Positions 9,462-20,701 of a stretch of DNA of 31,636 nt are shown here, one piece after another (positions within the stretch are counted from its first letter, which is position 1; every line of letters begins with the position of its first letter). This stretch comes from Polyrhizophydium stewartii. Its lineage: Eukaryota; Chytridiomycota; Chytridiomycetes; Rhizophydiales. The translations under genes were made by a program, and so were the position numbers. The notes beneath the pieces were generated by a model. That model ran no database searches. It had not been told where the DNA came from and was given only the letters and a program-made list of their open reading frames with translations. The stretch covers positions 1 through 31,636 of the forward strand of contig JADGIZ010000067.1 of the NCBI GenBank assembly GCA_027604665.1, in the 5' to 3' direction.

Positions 9462-12153
9462 ATGGCCGACCGCCGCCCCGGCGGTATCCTGTCCACTGCA
9501 GCCGTACCCGCACATCCGGGCGCAAGCGGCTCGGACCCGCCGGCCGGACCTGCGCTGCAACCCGCCCGGCCCTCGCCGGCGCCCTTGCCGCCGGCCCTGG
9601 CAACGGCAGGAGATGCAGTGCTCGCAACGACCACGTCCTTCTCACCGCATGCACCCGCCGCCTCGCGCTCGCCACACCTCGCGCACACCTCGCTCGCCGT
9701 CGAGGCCGCCAGCCTGACCCGCAGCCGAAGCGCCAGCAGCTTCAACGCCTCTGCGCCCGGCCCTGCCGCTGTCCCGCCATCCATCGCCACCGACGCCGGC
9801 GCCTCTGGTCGCGCCAGCATCCACATTGGCGTCGGTGGCCGCTCCTCGCCCATGCCATCGGCCCCGCCGTCGGCGTCGGCGCCGTACTGGCCGTCCCTCG
9901 CGGCGTGGCAGCCAACCCACGCCCAGAACGAAAAGGTCCTGTGGACGCATGCGTGGGTCTCTGTCAACTACTGGCTCTGCGGAGGTGGGTGACCGGCGCG
10001 GCATTGCTCTTGGCAGCCAGAAAGGGTCTGACCGGCTGTTGTGCAGCGGCCAACTCGAACCTGCGTCTTGCGGCCCTCTCGCTGGCCGTGTTTGTGTTTG
10101 TGGCCTGCGTCGGCTCTCTCGCCGCCACGGACATCTTCGGGAGGGTCGGCGTCGGCCGCAAGCCTGCCGCCTCGCAGCTCCCTCGAGTTGACACCTCGCA
10201 TCTCCCTAGCGGCCCGTCGCACGCCGCATCCGACGACGCCTTCGACCGCCGCATCCTCAGCCTCGGCCTCGGCTCGCCGCTGGTGGGGTCCCTGCCGCCC
10301 GAGCCCTCGACACCGAGTCGGACGCCCTGGGCCGCGCACAGGCACTATGCCGTCATCATCGACTCGGGCAGCTCCGGCTCCCGTGTGCTTCTGTATTCAT
10401 GGAAGGACCCGCGCGCACCGCTCGGTCAGAACGCCGGTGCTTCCGGTCGAGGCCTTCGGCCAGTGCTGCTCGAAAAGGCCGACGAGCGGGGGGAGCACTT
10501 CATGCACTCGGTGTCGCCAGGTCAGAAGAAGGCGAGATCCTGCAGATGCAGTGCCTTTGGCTGACGCGAAATATTGCAACAGGCATCTCATCGTTTGGAG
10601 AGGACCCCGAGGGCCTGCGCCGGCACCTTTTACCGCTGATGGAGTATGCAGCCAGCGTCATCCCGCAGGATCGGCATTCAGACACACCCATATTCCTCTT
10701 CGCCACGGCGGGCATGCGGCTGCTCCCTGACGAGCACCAGCGCGCCATCTTGGACCAATCGTGCTCGCTCGCCGCCAGCAACTTTGGCTTTTCCATCAAG
10801 GACGGCTGCGCCCGTCACTTTCGCATCATCTCGGGCGAGCTCGAGGGCATCTTTGGCTGGCTCACCGTCAACTATCTCAAGGGCACCTTGCAGAGCGAGG
10901 CTGCTGACCCAGTCAAGTCTGGGGCCGCGCCGACTTCGGCTCTGGAGTCGTCGGCAAAGGGCCCCGTGTCGGATTTGTTTGGGTTTCTGGAGATGGGCGG
11001 CGCATCAGCCCAGATTGCGTTCACGCCCACGTCAGCGATGCAGCAGAGCCATAGAGACGACCTGATTCCTGTCAAAATGCGTTTTCTGGACGGTACAGAG
11101 AGAACATACCTGGTCTTTGTCTCGACCTTTCTTGGCTTCGGCTCAAATCAGGCCCGGCGGCGTTTCGAGGAGTCGCTCCTGCGCAAGGCGATCACCGCCG
11201 TCGATTCCGAGAGTGATCTGCCGCTACAGCCGACAGCCCAGCTCTCTGGTGTCTTGGATCCCTGTCTTCCTCAAGGCCTTGTATCCAACACATCGTTCCA
11301 CCACCCGTCTTTGCCGCCAGCGGTGCTGCACGGGAGCGGCTCGTTTGACGAATGCATCGCAGCGTTGCAACCTCTACTCAACAAACACATGCCGTGCCCA
11401 GAAGAACCATGCCTGTTCAATGGCGTACATGCTCCCATTGCCGACTTCTCCAACCATCACTTTCTCGGCGTCTCGGAGTTCTGGTACACGTCCTTTGATG
11501 TCTTTGAGCTCGGCGGCGCCTACGACTACGGCAAGCTGCTCGCGGCCGCACGCGATTACTGCGCGACTCCATGGACGAGTCTTGTGTCTCATCACAGAGA
11601 AACGCCCTATCCCCACGTCGACAGCATTGATCGGCTCCAAATGCAATGCTTCAAGAGTGCCTGGATTATGACCGTGCTGCACGACGGCCTCGGTGTCCCG
11701 CGCTCACGATCTGCGCGGCAGCCGACCAGCCCAACAGACTCTGAGCACATCGCCGACTTGGCTCGCGACTCCCAGCCTTCGTTTGAATCCGTCAACGAAA
11801 TCAGCAACTTTGCAATCTCTTGGACTCTCGGCGCTATCCTCATGTACGCATCATCTACCATCCCTCTCAACTCGGCGTCGTCGCCAGCCGCAGGCGCGGC
11901 AGCAAGCAGCATGTTTCTTTCAAATGATCAGCTCGTTGATGGGTCTGCATCTCATTTGTTCTCACCTATTGCTGTTGGGCTTGGCCTTGCATTTGCTGCT
12001 GTGGCAATTTTGTTTGTAGTTGCCCGCAAACACAGCCGCCGTGCAATGGTTTTCGATCTAGGCGCTATGCGCACGCTTTGGGGCGACCGAGACTCTGGCG
12101 GCTCCAGCCCATGGTTCCGCTTTAGAAGCAGTGCGCTCCACCAGCCTGTCTGA
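9462..12153 (+). CDS. GDA1/CD39-family apyrase (nucleoside di/triphosphatase), 3 exons, 855 aa
   Basis: Exons 9462-9984, 10047-10520 and 10583-12153; both introns are 62 nt, phase 1, with CTGAC near the acceptor. Apyrase conserved regions in order: VIIDSGSSGSR (about 276), LFATAGMRLL (371), GELEGIFGWLTVNYL (418), LEMGGASAQIAF (469) and a FLGVSEFWYT block (626). A hydrophobic anchor at about 182-202 and a second at about 791-813 bracket the catalytic domain, placing it in the Golgi/ER lumen or outside the cell. Golgi members (Gda1, Ynd1, ENTPD4) hydrolyse GDP/UDP left by glycosyltransferases; this is the likely role by family. The two-anchor layout is closer to ENTPD4 or CD39 than to single-anchor Ynd1. 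The Ser/Pro/Ala-rich cytosolic N terminus of about 180 residues is unusually long. No closer in-frame ATG gives a shorter form retaining the first anchor. Confidence 0.88.
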
Positions 12154-12155
12154 AA

Positions 12156-12161
12156 AATAAA
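12156..12161 (+). promoter_or_regulatory. AATAAA polyadenylation signal for the apyrase gene
   Basis: A perfect AATAAA starts 3 nt after the apyrase stop codon (TGA 12151-12153). The convergent minus-strand gene ends at 12235, leaving 81 nt between the two stops. The two transcripts' 3' ends probably overlap. Confidence 0.6.
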
Positions 12162-12234
12162 GTACGACAAGCTGCCCCTGGGTCTCTGCCAGTTTCGGGT
12201 CCCGTGCCATTCCGTTGCATGCGAATGTCTTCAT

Positions 12235-15200
12235 TCATAATCGGCGTTCAGGTCCTTGTCTCTGCGATCCCGTTGGGGCAGACCGAGGCCGCGGCTTTTT
12301 GGTGAGTGACAAGTCTACAGAAATGCTCGCCATGTCTTGCTCGACATGTGCTGACGTGCTCACGGAATGATGCGTTGTTCCTCGTGCAAGCCTCGCCGAT
12401 GCCGGCCGCATGCCACGCTTAGCCATATCTAAATGACGAGCGCCAGGCGATCCAGAAGTTGCGGCGAGTAGGTTCTCTACTCTCCCGCGCACCAAGCCGA
12501 CGGCCGACGCCTGAAGCGTCAAACTTGGGCCATTGGCAGGTCTCTCGACTTCGGCGCTGCTCGGCCTTTTGCGTCCAATTCGACGGATCCACCCGTCTAC
12601 GTTGTAAAACTCTCGCCTGCATCATTTGGTCGTCAGTTGCGCCATCGGCAGAAGCGGAGGCTGAGCGACTGCTTACGCTTTCACCGGACCAAGTGCTTGT
12701 CCTTGGCCATGCCCCGCAAGTCTGGAATCTTTTCCAAAGCCGGTATCCGGAGCGAGAAGTTCACTCAGACCCACGTTGACGACCTTTGCCGGCTCATGCG
12801 AGACGGGCCGAGTAAAGTCTTCGGGCAGTATCGATGCTTCACGGTCGCTGATTCCTGGCTCATGTGTGCGGATGGGAGCCGTGTGCCGCCGCTCGGACGG
12901 GGCTCTGTCGGATGTGCCCACTGAGAGCTTGCAAACTTCGTGGTCGTACTCTTCTGCAAACGCCTCGACGTCTGGATCTGTCTCGGAGCAGCCCGACTCT
13001 GCGCAGTCGATCGGAAGCGGCACTCCGTGGAGAGCACGCAGGCTTTCACGGATTACATCGCTGTTTTCTCGAATAGTGCCTACAATCTGGCGTGAAAAAT
13101 CAGAGCCTTGCCATTCTGAATCGCATCGCTGCAATTGAAAATATCACTCACGCGATGTAGCATCATAGCTTCCTGATTCGATGCCTTCTCTTGCGTTGGA
13201 TCACAACCAGCAAGCTTAATAAGCTCGGTTAATATCGAGCTGATTTGGACCGCAGCGCGTTCCTTAAAACCAGCCATCACCGTCCGTTTTCTGAGTTGGG
13301 ATCAATGATGCGTGGAAGTGTCAGCAACTCGCAGCGGCAGAAAATGTATACGAGCCTGGCGATGTCGTGCCTGAGCTTCTCACGCAGCCGCATCAAAGTC
13401 TGAAGCAGTTTGAATCGGCGCTTTTTGCATGCCGAGTGCAGATGGTCGAGCATATCGTCGCGCATGTTCCTGCGTCCGCTTGCACGACTACTAGCCGTGT
13501 GCCCGGACCGGGATGCTGTGTCTGCAGCGGGCGCTCCGCGCGCATCATCCGCGTTGCAAACATCAAGTGGCCTTGTCTTCGCATCCCTCTGGCGAGTATT
13601 CTCGTGGGCAGGAGTGTATATGACACTTGGAGGGCCGGCTTGCGACAAGAGCTTTGTGGTTGTCGATGAGTTCCATTTCGGTTTCCTGGCCCTCGCAAGC
13701 TTCCTGCATCGACCGAGAGCTGTCAGAAGCAGCCAGACTGCAGCGATTCCGAACTTGCAAGGCAACTCACCACATATGCTCGAGTTCGTCGTCTGGAATA
13801 TCGCTGCCATCGTCTGGAATATCGCTGCTGTCGTCTGAATCGCTGGTCAGGCCTTCTATGTCATTGGTTCGCTGCGAAGTAGGCGCTTGATCACCGTTGG
13901 CAGCATCGCTCGTCGGCGCGCAATCGTGGATATCCGCTGCGTCTTTCTTGGCGATGCTCGGCCTCGAAAGAGACGCTGCGACTGTCTTGCCCATTGCAGG
14001 TCGAGTCCGAAGGCTATTCGTGCAGGAGTTGCCAGCCAGCGATGACGCTGTAGACACAGCGGAGAAGGTCGTGCGCCGGTGTGCCGCCAGTGGCTTTCGA
14101 GATGGTTTCGCCTCGTTGGTCGATCTAAATTTGAGGCCATCCTCGGTCTGCTCTGCCGTGCTCGCGGGAGTCGAACGCTCAAGATCGTTGAGAAACAGAT
14201 CGGGTCGATCACCCGAACCCATTTCGCTACTCCGGTATCCGAGCTCAGACCCATCCACATTCTGGCAGAGTTGCGATTCGAGCTCAGCAATGCGATCAAG
14301 GGCTTGCTTGAGTCGCCGCCGCGCAACTCGCTGCTTGAGCCTTCGGTGAGCTAGTTCATCCACCATCATGGCGTGCTCTGCCTCGGCGCTCGACTTGAAA
14401 AGTCGTAGCTCGTTGACTTCTTGCACCAACTTGGCACTTGTGTCGGTGAGCTTGCTGTTCTCCGCTCGTATGAGCCTATTCTCCTTCGACAGCTGTGCAA
14501 TCTTTGAGTCGCAATGATCGTGGCTGATTCTCTGTGCCGAATGGAACGGGTGTCAGTGCCACTGCTGGTTAAGCCACCACTAATGGAGGTGTATCAACCT
14601 TTTCGTATTCGATGCGCATTTGTTCTCGAGCTCTTTCAACGGCAGCCTCGCTGCTGAGCTGATATGCTTCTTTAAGCTGCTGCTGCTTGTCTAGGCACGG
14701 TATCAGTACTGAGCTATAAAGACGTTGTGCTTGCTATTGCGGAACTCACGCAGGATGGCGTTTTCTGTGATGATATCGTACTCGTTCGCGATCGCCGTTA
14801 TTTGGTGGTGCAGCTTTTTAATCTTCCGAAACTCGACGGGCTCTTCGAGGAAGTCGCTGGCTGGCCCCGCGTTCACATCGACCCTCATGGCGTTCATCTT
14901 GTTAATCAGGTCCTTGAGCTTTTCGATCGAGGCGTCCGCAGCAAGTGCCGCATCCGAGCCTGGACTGGCTTGGAGGATTGCCGAGTTGGTACTCTGCATG
15001 GCCGCCACGCTCGCCGAGGCGTTCTGGCGTGCCCAAAATCGCCGCTGCATTGTGGCGAGGGGTGTATAACCGAAGTCAAGGCGCTTGGGGCCTCCCGCGG
15101 CCTCTTGCGCCTCGAGAACATGCGCGCTAAAATGTTGGATACCCGTCTTGATATCTCGTGTTTGCACCTCGGCCTCGTATGCGACCAGCGGCGTTGTCTT

Positions 15201-15734
15201 GACCGCACGGTTCAGCGCCACTTGTTCGTCGAGGCCATCTTGCATCGCTCCAATGACCTTGTCATAGAAGCCTGCCTTTGAGAGGGCCACGGCAAAAGTT
15301 GTTTGCTGGTTGATGATGCGGTCCGTGCGCGCTGCCGCGAAATCGACTTGCCCCGCACCGACGCTTGAAGAAGACCGCGGCCGTGTGTCGTCTTCCGCAG
15401 CGTTGTCGCCGTGCGGCTCGACAGACGACCTGCCGTTCTTTTCCGTGCTTGCCATGACAATGTCTGGTGGTTCGCCCGCTTGGTACAGAGCAGCGTCAGC
15501 CGTAAGCGCTTGGCCGATTGCGTTCTCGGCCATACTGGTTCGCGAACCTTCTGTTGGATGGTCGGCACCGCGCGGCAACGACATTGGCGCGCCATCGCCT
15601 CGAAAGGCGACTCGACGGCTTTCTGGCCGCGACGGGGCCAGCAGCGCACCAGGCCGTGCTTCCAGGCCACTAGAGTACGCGGCAGCCTCCGCGGCGCGAT
15701 CCGCGACATCGCCAAACAAGCCAGTCGAGTTCAT
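12235..15734 (-). CDS. Coiled-coil protein of unknown function with C-terminal RPxSA motifs, 7 exons, 1030 aa
   Basis: Not recognised. Exons in transcript order: 15734-14750, 14690-14599, 14531-13771, 13703-13352, 13262-13152, 13086-12677, 12616-12235. All but one junction have good GT/AG sites and correct phase. The fourth intron (13351-13263, GTATAC to TTTTAAG) is least certain; without it the frame stops at 13277. Residues 1-130 are low complexity. About 130-330 is mixed helical. About 325-460 is a strong charged coiled coil. About 590-613 carries a double SDIPDD acidic repeat. The C terminus has three RP-x-SA motifs (RPSSA about 921, RPASA about 974, RPRSA about 1014) in basic surroundings. 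Such motifs recur in cilium- and microtubule-associated proteins, so a cytoskeletal or flagellar role is a weak inference. The ATG is 41 nt after the LYS2 stop on the same strand. Confidence 0.6.
13789..13830 (-). repeat. Two 21-bp tandem units encoding the acidic SDIPDD repeat
   Basis: Two adjacent 21-nt units (13789-13809 and 13810-13830 on the plus strand) differ at only two positions, and a decayed third follows. They encode the duplicated SDIPDD segment just before the donor of intron 3 of the coiled-coil gene. Confidence 0.8.
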
Positions 15735-15775
15735 GTCCAGGGAGCAAAAAGTTTATGTGTTTGGATTATGCGGCC

Positions 15776-18700
15776 TCACCGCCCGCTGCGACCAACTGCG
15801 CGTCCGGCAACAGCATCCCATTCAGGTCGCCGCGGCAGATCGCCGCTTGCCGGCGCGGCCAGGAATCCAGTTGCGACCAAATATCCGAGATACAGGGGCA
15901 TCAGAGAGCGCATGTTTGGAGCCCGGACGCGCGTGTCCCGCACGGTGGCCGCCGTATTGCTATCGTCAAGCGCAGGGCTCTTGGTGCTTGTCGGCAGGTC
16001 GTCGAGCACAAAGTGCAGAAGCGGGAAGAGCGCAGTGTCTGCCGAGGCAAGCGTAAACTCCATGAGCGCCGTACGCCAGTGCATGTAGTCGACGGCTTCG
16101 ACGGCGTAGCCATGTGCAGCCAAGCTCGTGAACATGTCGTCGAACCGGAATCCGTCGCTGTTCCACATGTGGAACGTGCCGAGCAGCGTGCTCTCGGGGG
16201 ATGCGACTATTTCGGCAATGCTTTCCGCAACATAGTCCACCGAGCACATGTTGACCACATTGGCAATGCGCGGCACCTTTCCCAGCTGCACGCAGCCCTT
16301 GACCAATCTCCACAGAAAGTCGTCTGTGTTGGTGACGCCGCTCACTGAGTCGCCGACAATGTATCCCGGACGCACAATCGTCGCTGGCACGCCACGCCCG
16401 CGAGCGCGCATCACGAGCTTCTCGGCAACCCACTTGGTCTGGCCGTATCCACTGCGCAGACCCGCGCGCGAGTCCTCGAGACTGTCGCTCTCGTACACGC
16501 TCTCGCCAATCTCCAGCCTCTTGACGTAGTCGGCGGTATCCAGCACCGACGTGGATGACACAAAGTGCAGCGGCTTGAGTCGCCGGGTTGTTGCAAGGCG
16601 CAGTGCCGTCTTGGTGCCGAGTACGTTTGCTGCGCGCAGCTTGGCATATGGATACACCCAATGCACCTGCGCCGCATCGAAGAGAGCACATCAGCCATGC
16701 TCAGCACCTAACGTAGGAGCACCAGCGCTCCAGAACTTACCAAGGCGCCGTTATGCACAATGACGTCCACCTCAGCGGCAAGGCGGTCCCAGTCTTCGGC
16801 CGTCAGTCCAAAGCGTTGAGCGCCAAGATCGCCTGCAAGAGCCTCAATGCGCTTCTCCGCCGCCCATGCATCTTCCCACACGAGCTGGCTGCGGCAGCTG
16901 CTCTCGATTCGCGCCATGGCGTCCGCGGCACTCGGCGCGCGTACCAGACACACCACGCGCGAGGACGCGAACCGCGTCAGCAGAGAGCGCAGCACAAACG
17001 TGCCGAGAAAGCCCGTGACACCAGTCAGGAAGATGACAGGCGGGCGGCCGTCTGTAGATCCGCGAGGAGGCGGGAAAGCCGGCGCAGGAAGCCCGTTGGC
17101 CGCCAAGCTCTCGTCGTCAACGACGTCAAGATCGGCGGCATAGTCAAACGCCGTGGTTTCTTGGCGCTCTGCGTGCTTCTCGGCCACCGAGGTGGCGGCA
17201 GCACCTTCCTGCCGAGCATGCGCGAGAGTTGGTGATGCGTTCTCGCCGCTTTCAGTCGTAGCAAATGCGCCATCCGTCATGGCGAGATCAAGTCCGCGGA
17301 TGGCATCGAGCTCGCGCGCCATGTCACGAAGCGTTGGTGACTGGTAAACCATGCCCAGCGGCGCGTCGATGGCGAGGCTCTTGCGGATTTCAAAGATGAG
17401 GCGCGTAGCAAGGATTGAGTGGCCGCCGACGTCAAAGAAGTTGGAGTCCAGATCGACAGACGAGTCGGGGATGCCGAGCAGGGCCGACCAGAGCGCCCGA
17501 ACGGACCGCTGCGTCAGTGTCAAGCCTGCGCCATTATCGCGCCTGTCCGACCCAGATCCACCCGCTGCAAGCGCCGTGTCGGGGAACGGAAGCGCGTTCT
17601 TGTCAATCTTGCCGTTGGGGGTCAAGGGCATTCTCGTGAGCGGCACAAAAACTGGTCGACATGTCAGTTCCAAATTGCGCGGCGTCTCTGCATCAAAGAA
17701 AAAGCAAATGCACCTGTTGGCACCGCATATGCCGGTAGTTTCTGCCTGAGATACTGGCGGATATCCTTGACGGTTTCGGCGACGCCGCCAGCAGACGAGA
17801 CTGGAACAAAGTACGTAACCAGGGTCTTTTCCTCGTATTTGTCGCGTCGAACCAGTGTAACGTTCTCACGAACGCTGGGGTGTTGACTCAGATGCATGTC
17901 GATCTCGCCGAGCTCGATGCGGAAGCCGCGGATCTTGACCTGGTCGTCCGCCCGCCCCGTGCACTCCACCGTCCCATCGGGTTTGTATCTGCCGAGATCA
18001 CCTGTGCGGTACATGCGGTCGCGCGGGCCGAGATAGAATTGCAAACCAGCATCGGCTGCAGAGCGTGCAGGGCCGTCTGGGTTGAAGGGGTTCGGGATGA
18101 ACTTGGCCGCGGTCACATCCGCCAGGGCGAGGTAGCCTTCGGCAAGGCCGCTGCTGCGCACGTAGATCTCGCCCACTTCGCCGACGCCGCACAACAGACC
18201 GCTCGAGTTGATAATGAGCAGCTGGACGTCGTGCATGCCCCGTCCGGCCGACATGATGTCCTTCTGCTCTGTCAGGAATGCTGGGTTGGCCGACAGCGGC
18301 GGGATCTTGAGGAACGAGACGGCGCGCTGTGTCTCTGTGGTGCCGTACATGTTGATGACGTGCGTGTTGGGTGCCAAGTGCTGGAGGCGGAGGACGTCTC
18401 GCTTGGTCAGCACGTCGCCGACAAAGAAGGCGTGGCGCAACGTCGGAATCGGATGGACGGCGTTGGCGGAGAGCAGCTGGCCCATGGCTGGCGTCAGATG
18501 CGTGATCGTGATCTCCTGCTCGGCCATCCATTCGGCCAGCCGCCCCGGCGTGCCAATGTCCTCAGCAGTCGGGATGCAAAGGCACGCTCCAAGGAACAGA
18601 GGCGTGAAGATATCGCGCTGGATCGGGTCGTGCGCGATTCCGCTGAGCATGGTGAAGCGCTCTTTGTCCGAGAGGCCAAACTCGCTAGCCATCCAAGGGT

Positions 18701-20522
18701 AGAAGTGCGTGAGCGAAAAGTGCCGGCCGCGGACGCCCTTGGGTGTGCCGGTGCTGCCACTAGTAAAGCTGAGCGTCCCGATGCTGTCGGGCCCAATCGT
18801 AAGTGATGGCTGCTCGTCTGCGAGCGCAGCAACAGCCGAGAAAAGGTCGCGGTCGGGATCGCCGCGCAACGAGCCGTCATCGGCAATTTCCAACCACGGG
18901 ATCTCGCATACAATTGCCAGGTTGTCTCGAATATAGCCGCGCACGTCAGCATGCAGGACGCCTGCCTTTGCGAGAACAATCAAGCCGCGAGGCTGAGCGA
19001 CCGACAGGTAGACAATCTGGCGCGGAGGAGGATAGGCAGGATCTAAACGTCGCCGCAGCAGTCGCAGCGGTATCAGCGGAATGCACGGAGCCGCAGGCCG
19101 GATCAGTGCAATTTGAGCTCACCAATGACGCTGAACGTCGCACCAGCCCGTAGCACGCCCATGATAGCCACGACTAAATCAACGCCTCGGTACGAGTAGA
19201 GGACAACGACGTCTTCGCGGCGCACGCCGTTTTGAATCAGGTGGTGCGCAACAATGTTGGCTGCGCGGTTGATCTGGGCGTACGAGAAAGCGCGAGTCGT
19301 GCCGACTGCTGTATCCTGCGCAACGCTCTCCAAGACACAGAGTCTGTCCGGGAAACGGTGCGCATTGGCAGCAAAGACGTCGGTGATTGCTCCCTCAAAG
19401 CGGCTCCAGTTGAGGTCTGCGCGAGGATCGGGAAGGACGGCGGTGGCGCGCTGCGTGACGAGCGATATCTGGTCCACAGGCGCTGCTTGGGCCTCGGCAG
19501 CAGAGGAAAGCAAGAGCTGAAGCTGATCGAGCATGTCGCTGACGCGCTGGGCTGAAAACAGCACGGCGTTGTAGACGATCTTGATTTGGATGGGCAGCAT
19601 CCTGCGAAGCGTGGGCGCTTGGGAGATGAAGACGGTAAGGTCACACGACGACGAAGTCATGGACGAGGCGAGCGTGTCGGCCGTTGTGTCAGTGAGATTG
19701 AAGAAGCGGACCTTGAAGAGAGACGGTTGGGCTGGCTGCTCTTGCGGGTGCAGCGGATGGCGCGAGGCATCCTTGGTGTCGGCGTGAGACATGAGCGAAG
19801 TGCTGTCATCAACGGCCCGCACGAGATCCGCAAAGGGAATCTCGTCTGCAAGGGCGTCCTGCTCTGCCTGCAACACAAGGCGAACGTCAGCACCCGCAAG
19901 GCTCGGGGAAGCAGTGGCGGGGGTCGAGAGATCCGACCCCGGCTGTCGATCGCCTGCGCCTCCGATATTGATCACCGTCGCCATCGCGCTTCGCCATCTC
20001 CATGTGGTGATGGATCTGGCTCGCGAGCGGAGATGCGCGCGAGGTGACAGATGCGCCGGGGGGGGGGGCGAGAAGGCCGCAGCCGGCACGGCGCGACAGA
20101 TGGGCACGCACCTCCAGCACGGCGTCAACGACGTCGAGGAAGGTCGCGGATTCGCGCACGGCCAAACGCAGCACCAGGGGGTTCGTCGACGCCGACGACG
20201 AGCCGACGGGGATGTCGCGCTCGCCCGTGAACCGGTGGAGCAGCGCGGCAAAGGCAGCCAGCAGCACGGTGAAGGGTGCGACGGACGGAGCGGCACCGGC
20301 GGCGGTGCGGCGAGCGTTCGCGGCGAGGGCCAGGCGCATCACGGCCAGCGCGGCGGCGTCCGAGATGTCGGCCACCAGGTCGGCCTCGACCGACCGTGGC
20401 GGGACCGGCCGCGGATAGTCCGTCGGCAGGATCAGCTCGGTGAGGGCGGCGAGGCGAGTGCGCCAGCGTGCAGCGCGTGCGGCGGCTGCGGCTGCAGCTG
20501 CGGAGGCGTCGTTGGCGGGCAT
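15776..20522 (-). CDS. LYS2: L-2-aminoadipate reductase (alpha-aminoadipate reductase), 5 exons, 1428 aa
   Basis: Reduces alpha-aminoadipate to its semialdehyde with ATP and NADPH in fungal lysine synthesis. Exons: 20522-20112, 19867-19123, 19042-17714, 17651-16741, 16666-15776. An N-terminal condensation-like domain (about 1-270) is followed by the adenylation domain. Its motifs are [13 protein letters not shown] (about 476), [36 protein letters not shown] and NGKIDK (about 841). A carrier domain follows with [10 protein letters not shown], whose Ser (about 907) takes the phosphopantetheine arm from a Lys5-type transferase. The thioester reductase has [10 protein letters not shown] (about 1039, nucleotide binding) and [13 protein letters not shown] (catalytic Tyr about 1205 and Lys). 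Length fits the family (about 1,390-1,430). All key residues are present. The start MPANDAS is the first ATG giving a full N-terminal domain; its Ala run is probably species-specific. Confidence 0.97.
20058..20068 (-). repeat. 11-nt G/C homopolymer inside LYS2 intron 1
   Basis: Eleven consecutive G on the plus strand (C on the LYS2 sense strand) lie within the first LYS2 intron (19868-20111). At 244 nt that intron is three to four times longer than most introns here. I see no other element in it. The run is a likely site of length polymorphism or sequencing error, but it cannot shift the reading frame because it is intronic. Confidence 0.85.
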
Positions 20523-20701
20523 GGCTGCGCTGTCGGGCGTTCGCGGATGGGAGGGGATGGAGGAATAGCGGGCGTTGGCGGCGGGCTTTTGAGCGAGAGC
20601 GGGCCATCGCGGCGATGGCAGGTGGCGGAGATGTCGGCGATGGGCGTCATGCCATGACACGCATGACACGCGCGCGCGCCTGGACTCGGCGGCCTGCCCA
20701 C
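20523..20701. promoter_or_regulatory. 179-bp divergent promoter shared by LYS2 and AAR2
   Basis: The LYS2 ATG (minus, 20522) and the AAR2 ATG (plus, 20702) are head to head with only 179 nt between them. Both core promoters and 5' UTRs must therefore fit in or overlap this segment. It is GC-rich with no clear TATA box. An ATGACACGCATGACACG direct repeat (20653-20669) contains two TGACACG copies. I cannot assign a known factor site. Confidence 0.6.

Noticed and set aside
8927..9967. Two 346-codon open frames, one on each strand, over the sphingomyelinase/apyrase border
   Set aside because: The minus one is antisense to two supported genes. The plus one is correct only from 9462, where it becomes apyrase exon 1; upstream it is out of frame with the sphingomyelinase.
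13277..15734. Coiled-coil gene ending at the stop at 13277
   Set aside because: Three further exons downstream join with strong donors (GTGAGT at 13151, GTAAGC at 12676), correct phases and CTGAC-type branch motifs. Ending early would leave these unexplained. The bridging intron remains the weak point.
17880..18806. 308-codon plus-strand frame inside LYS2
   Set aside because: Antisense to the highly conserved adenylation domain. Its His/Arg/Val-rich product mirrors LYS2 codon use.
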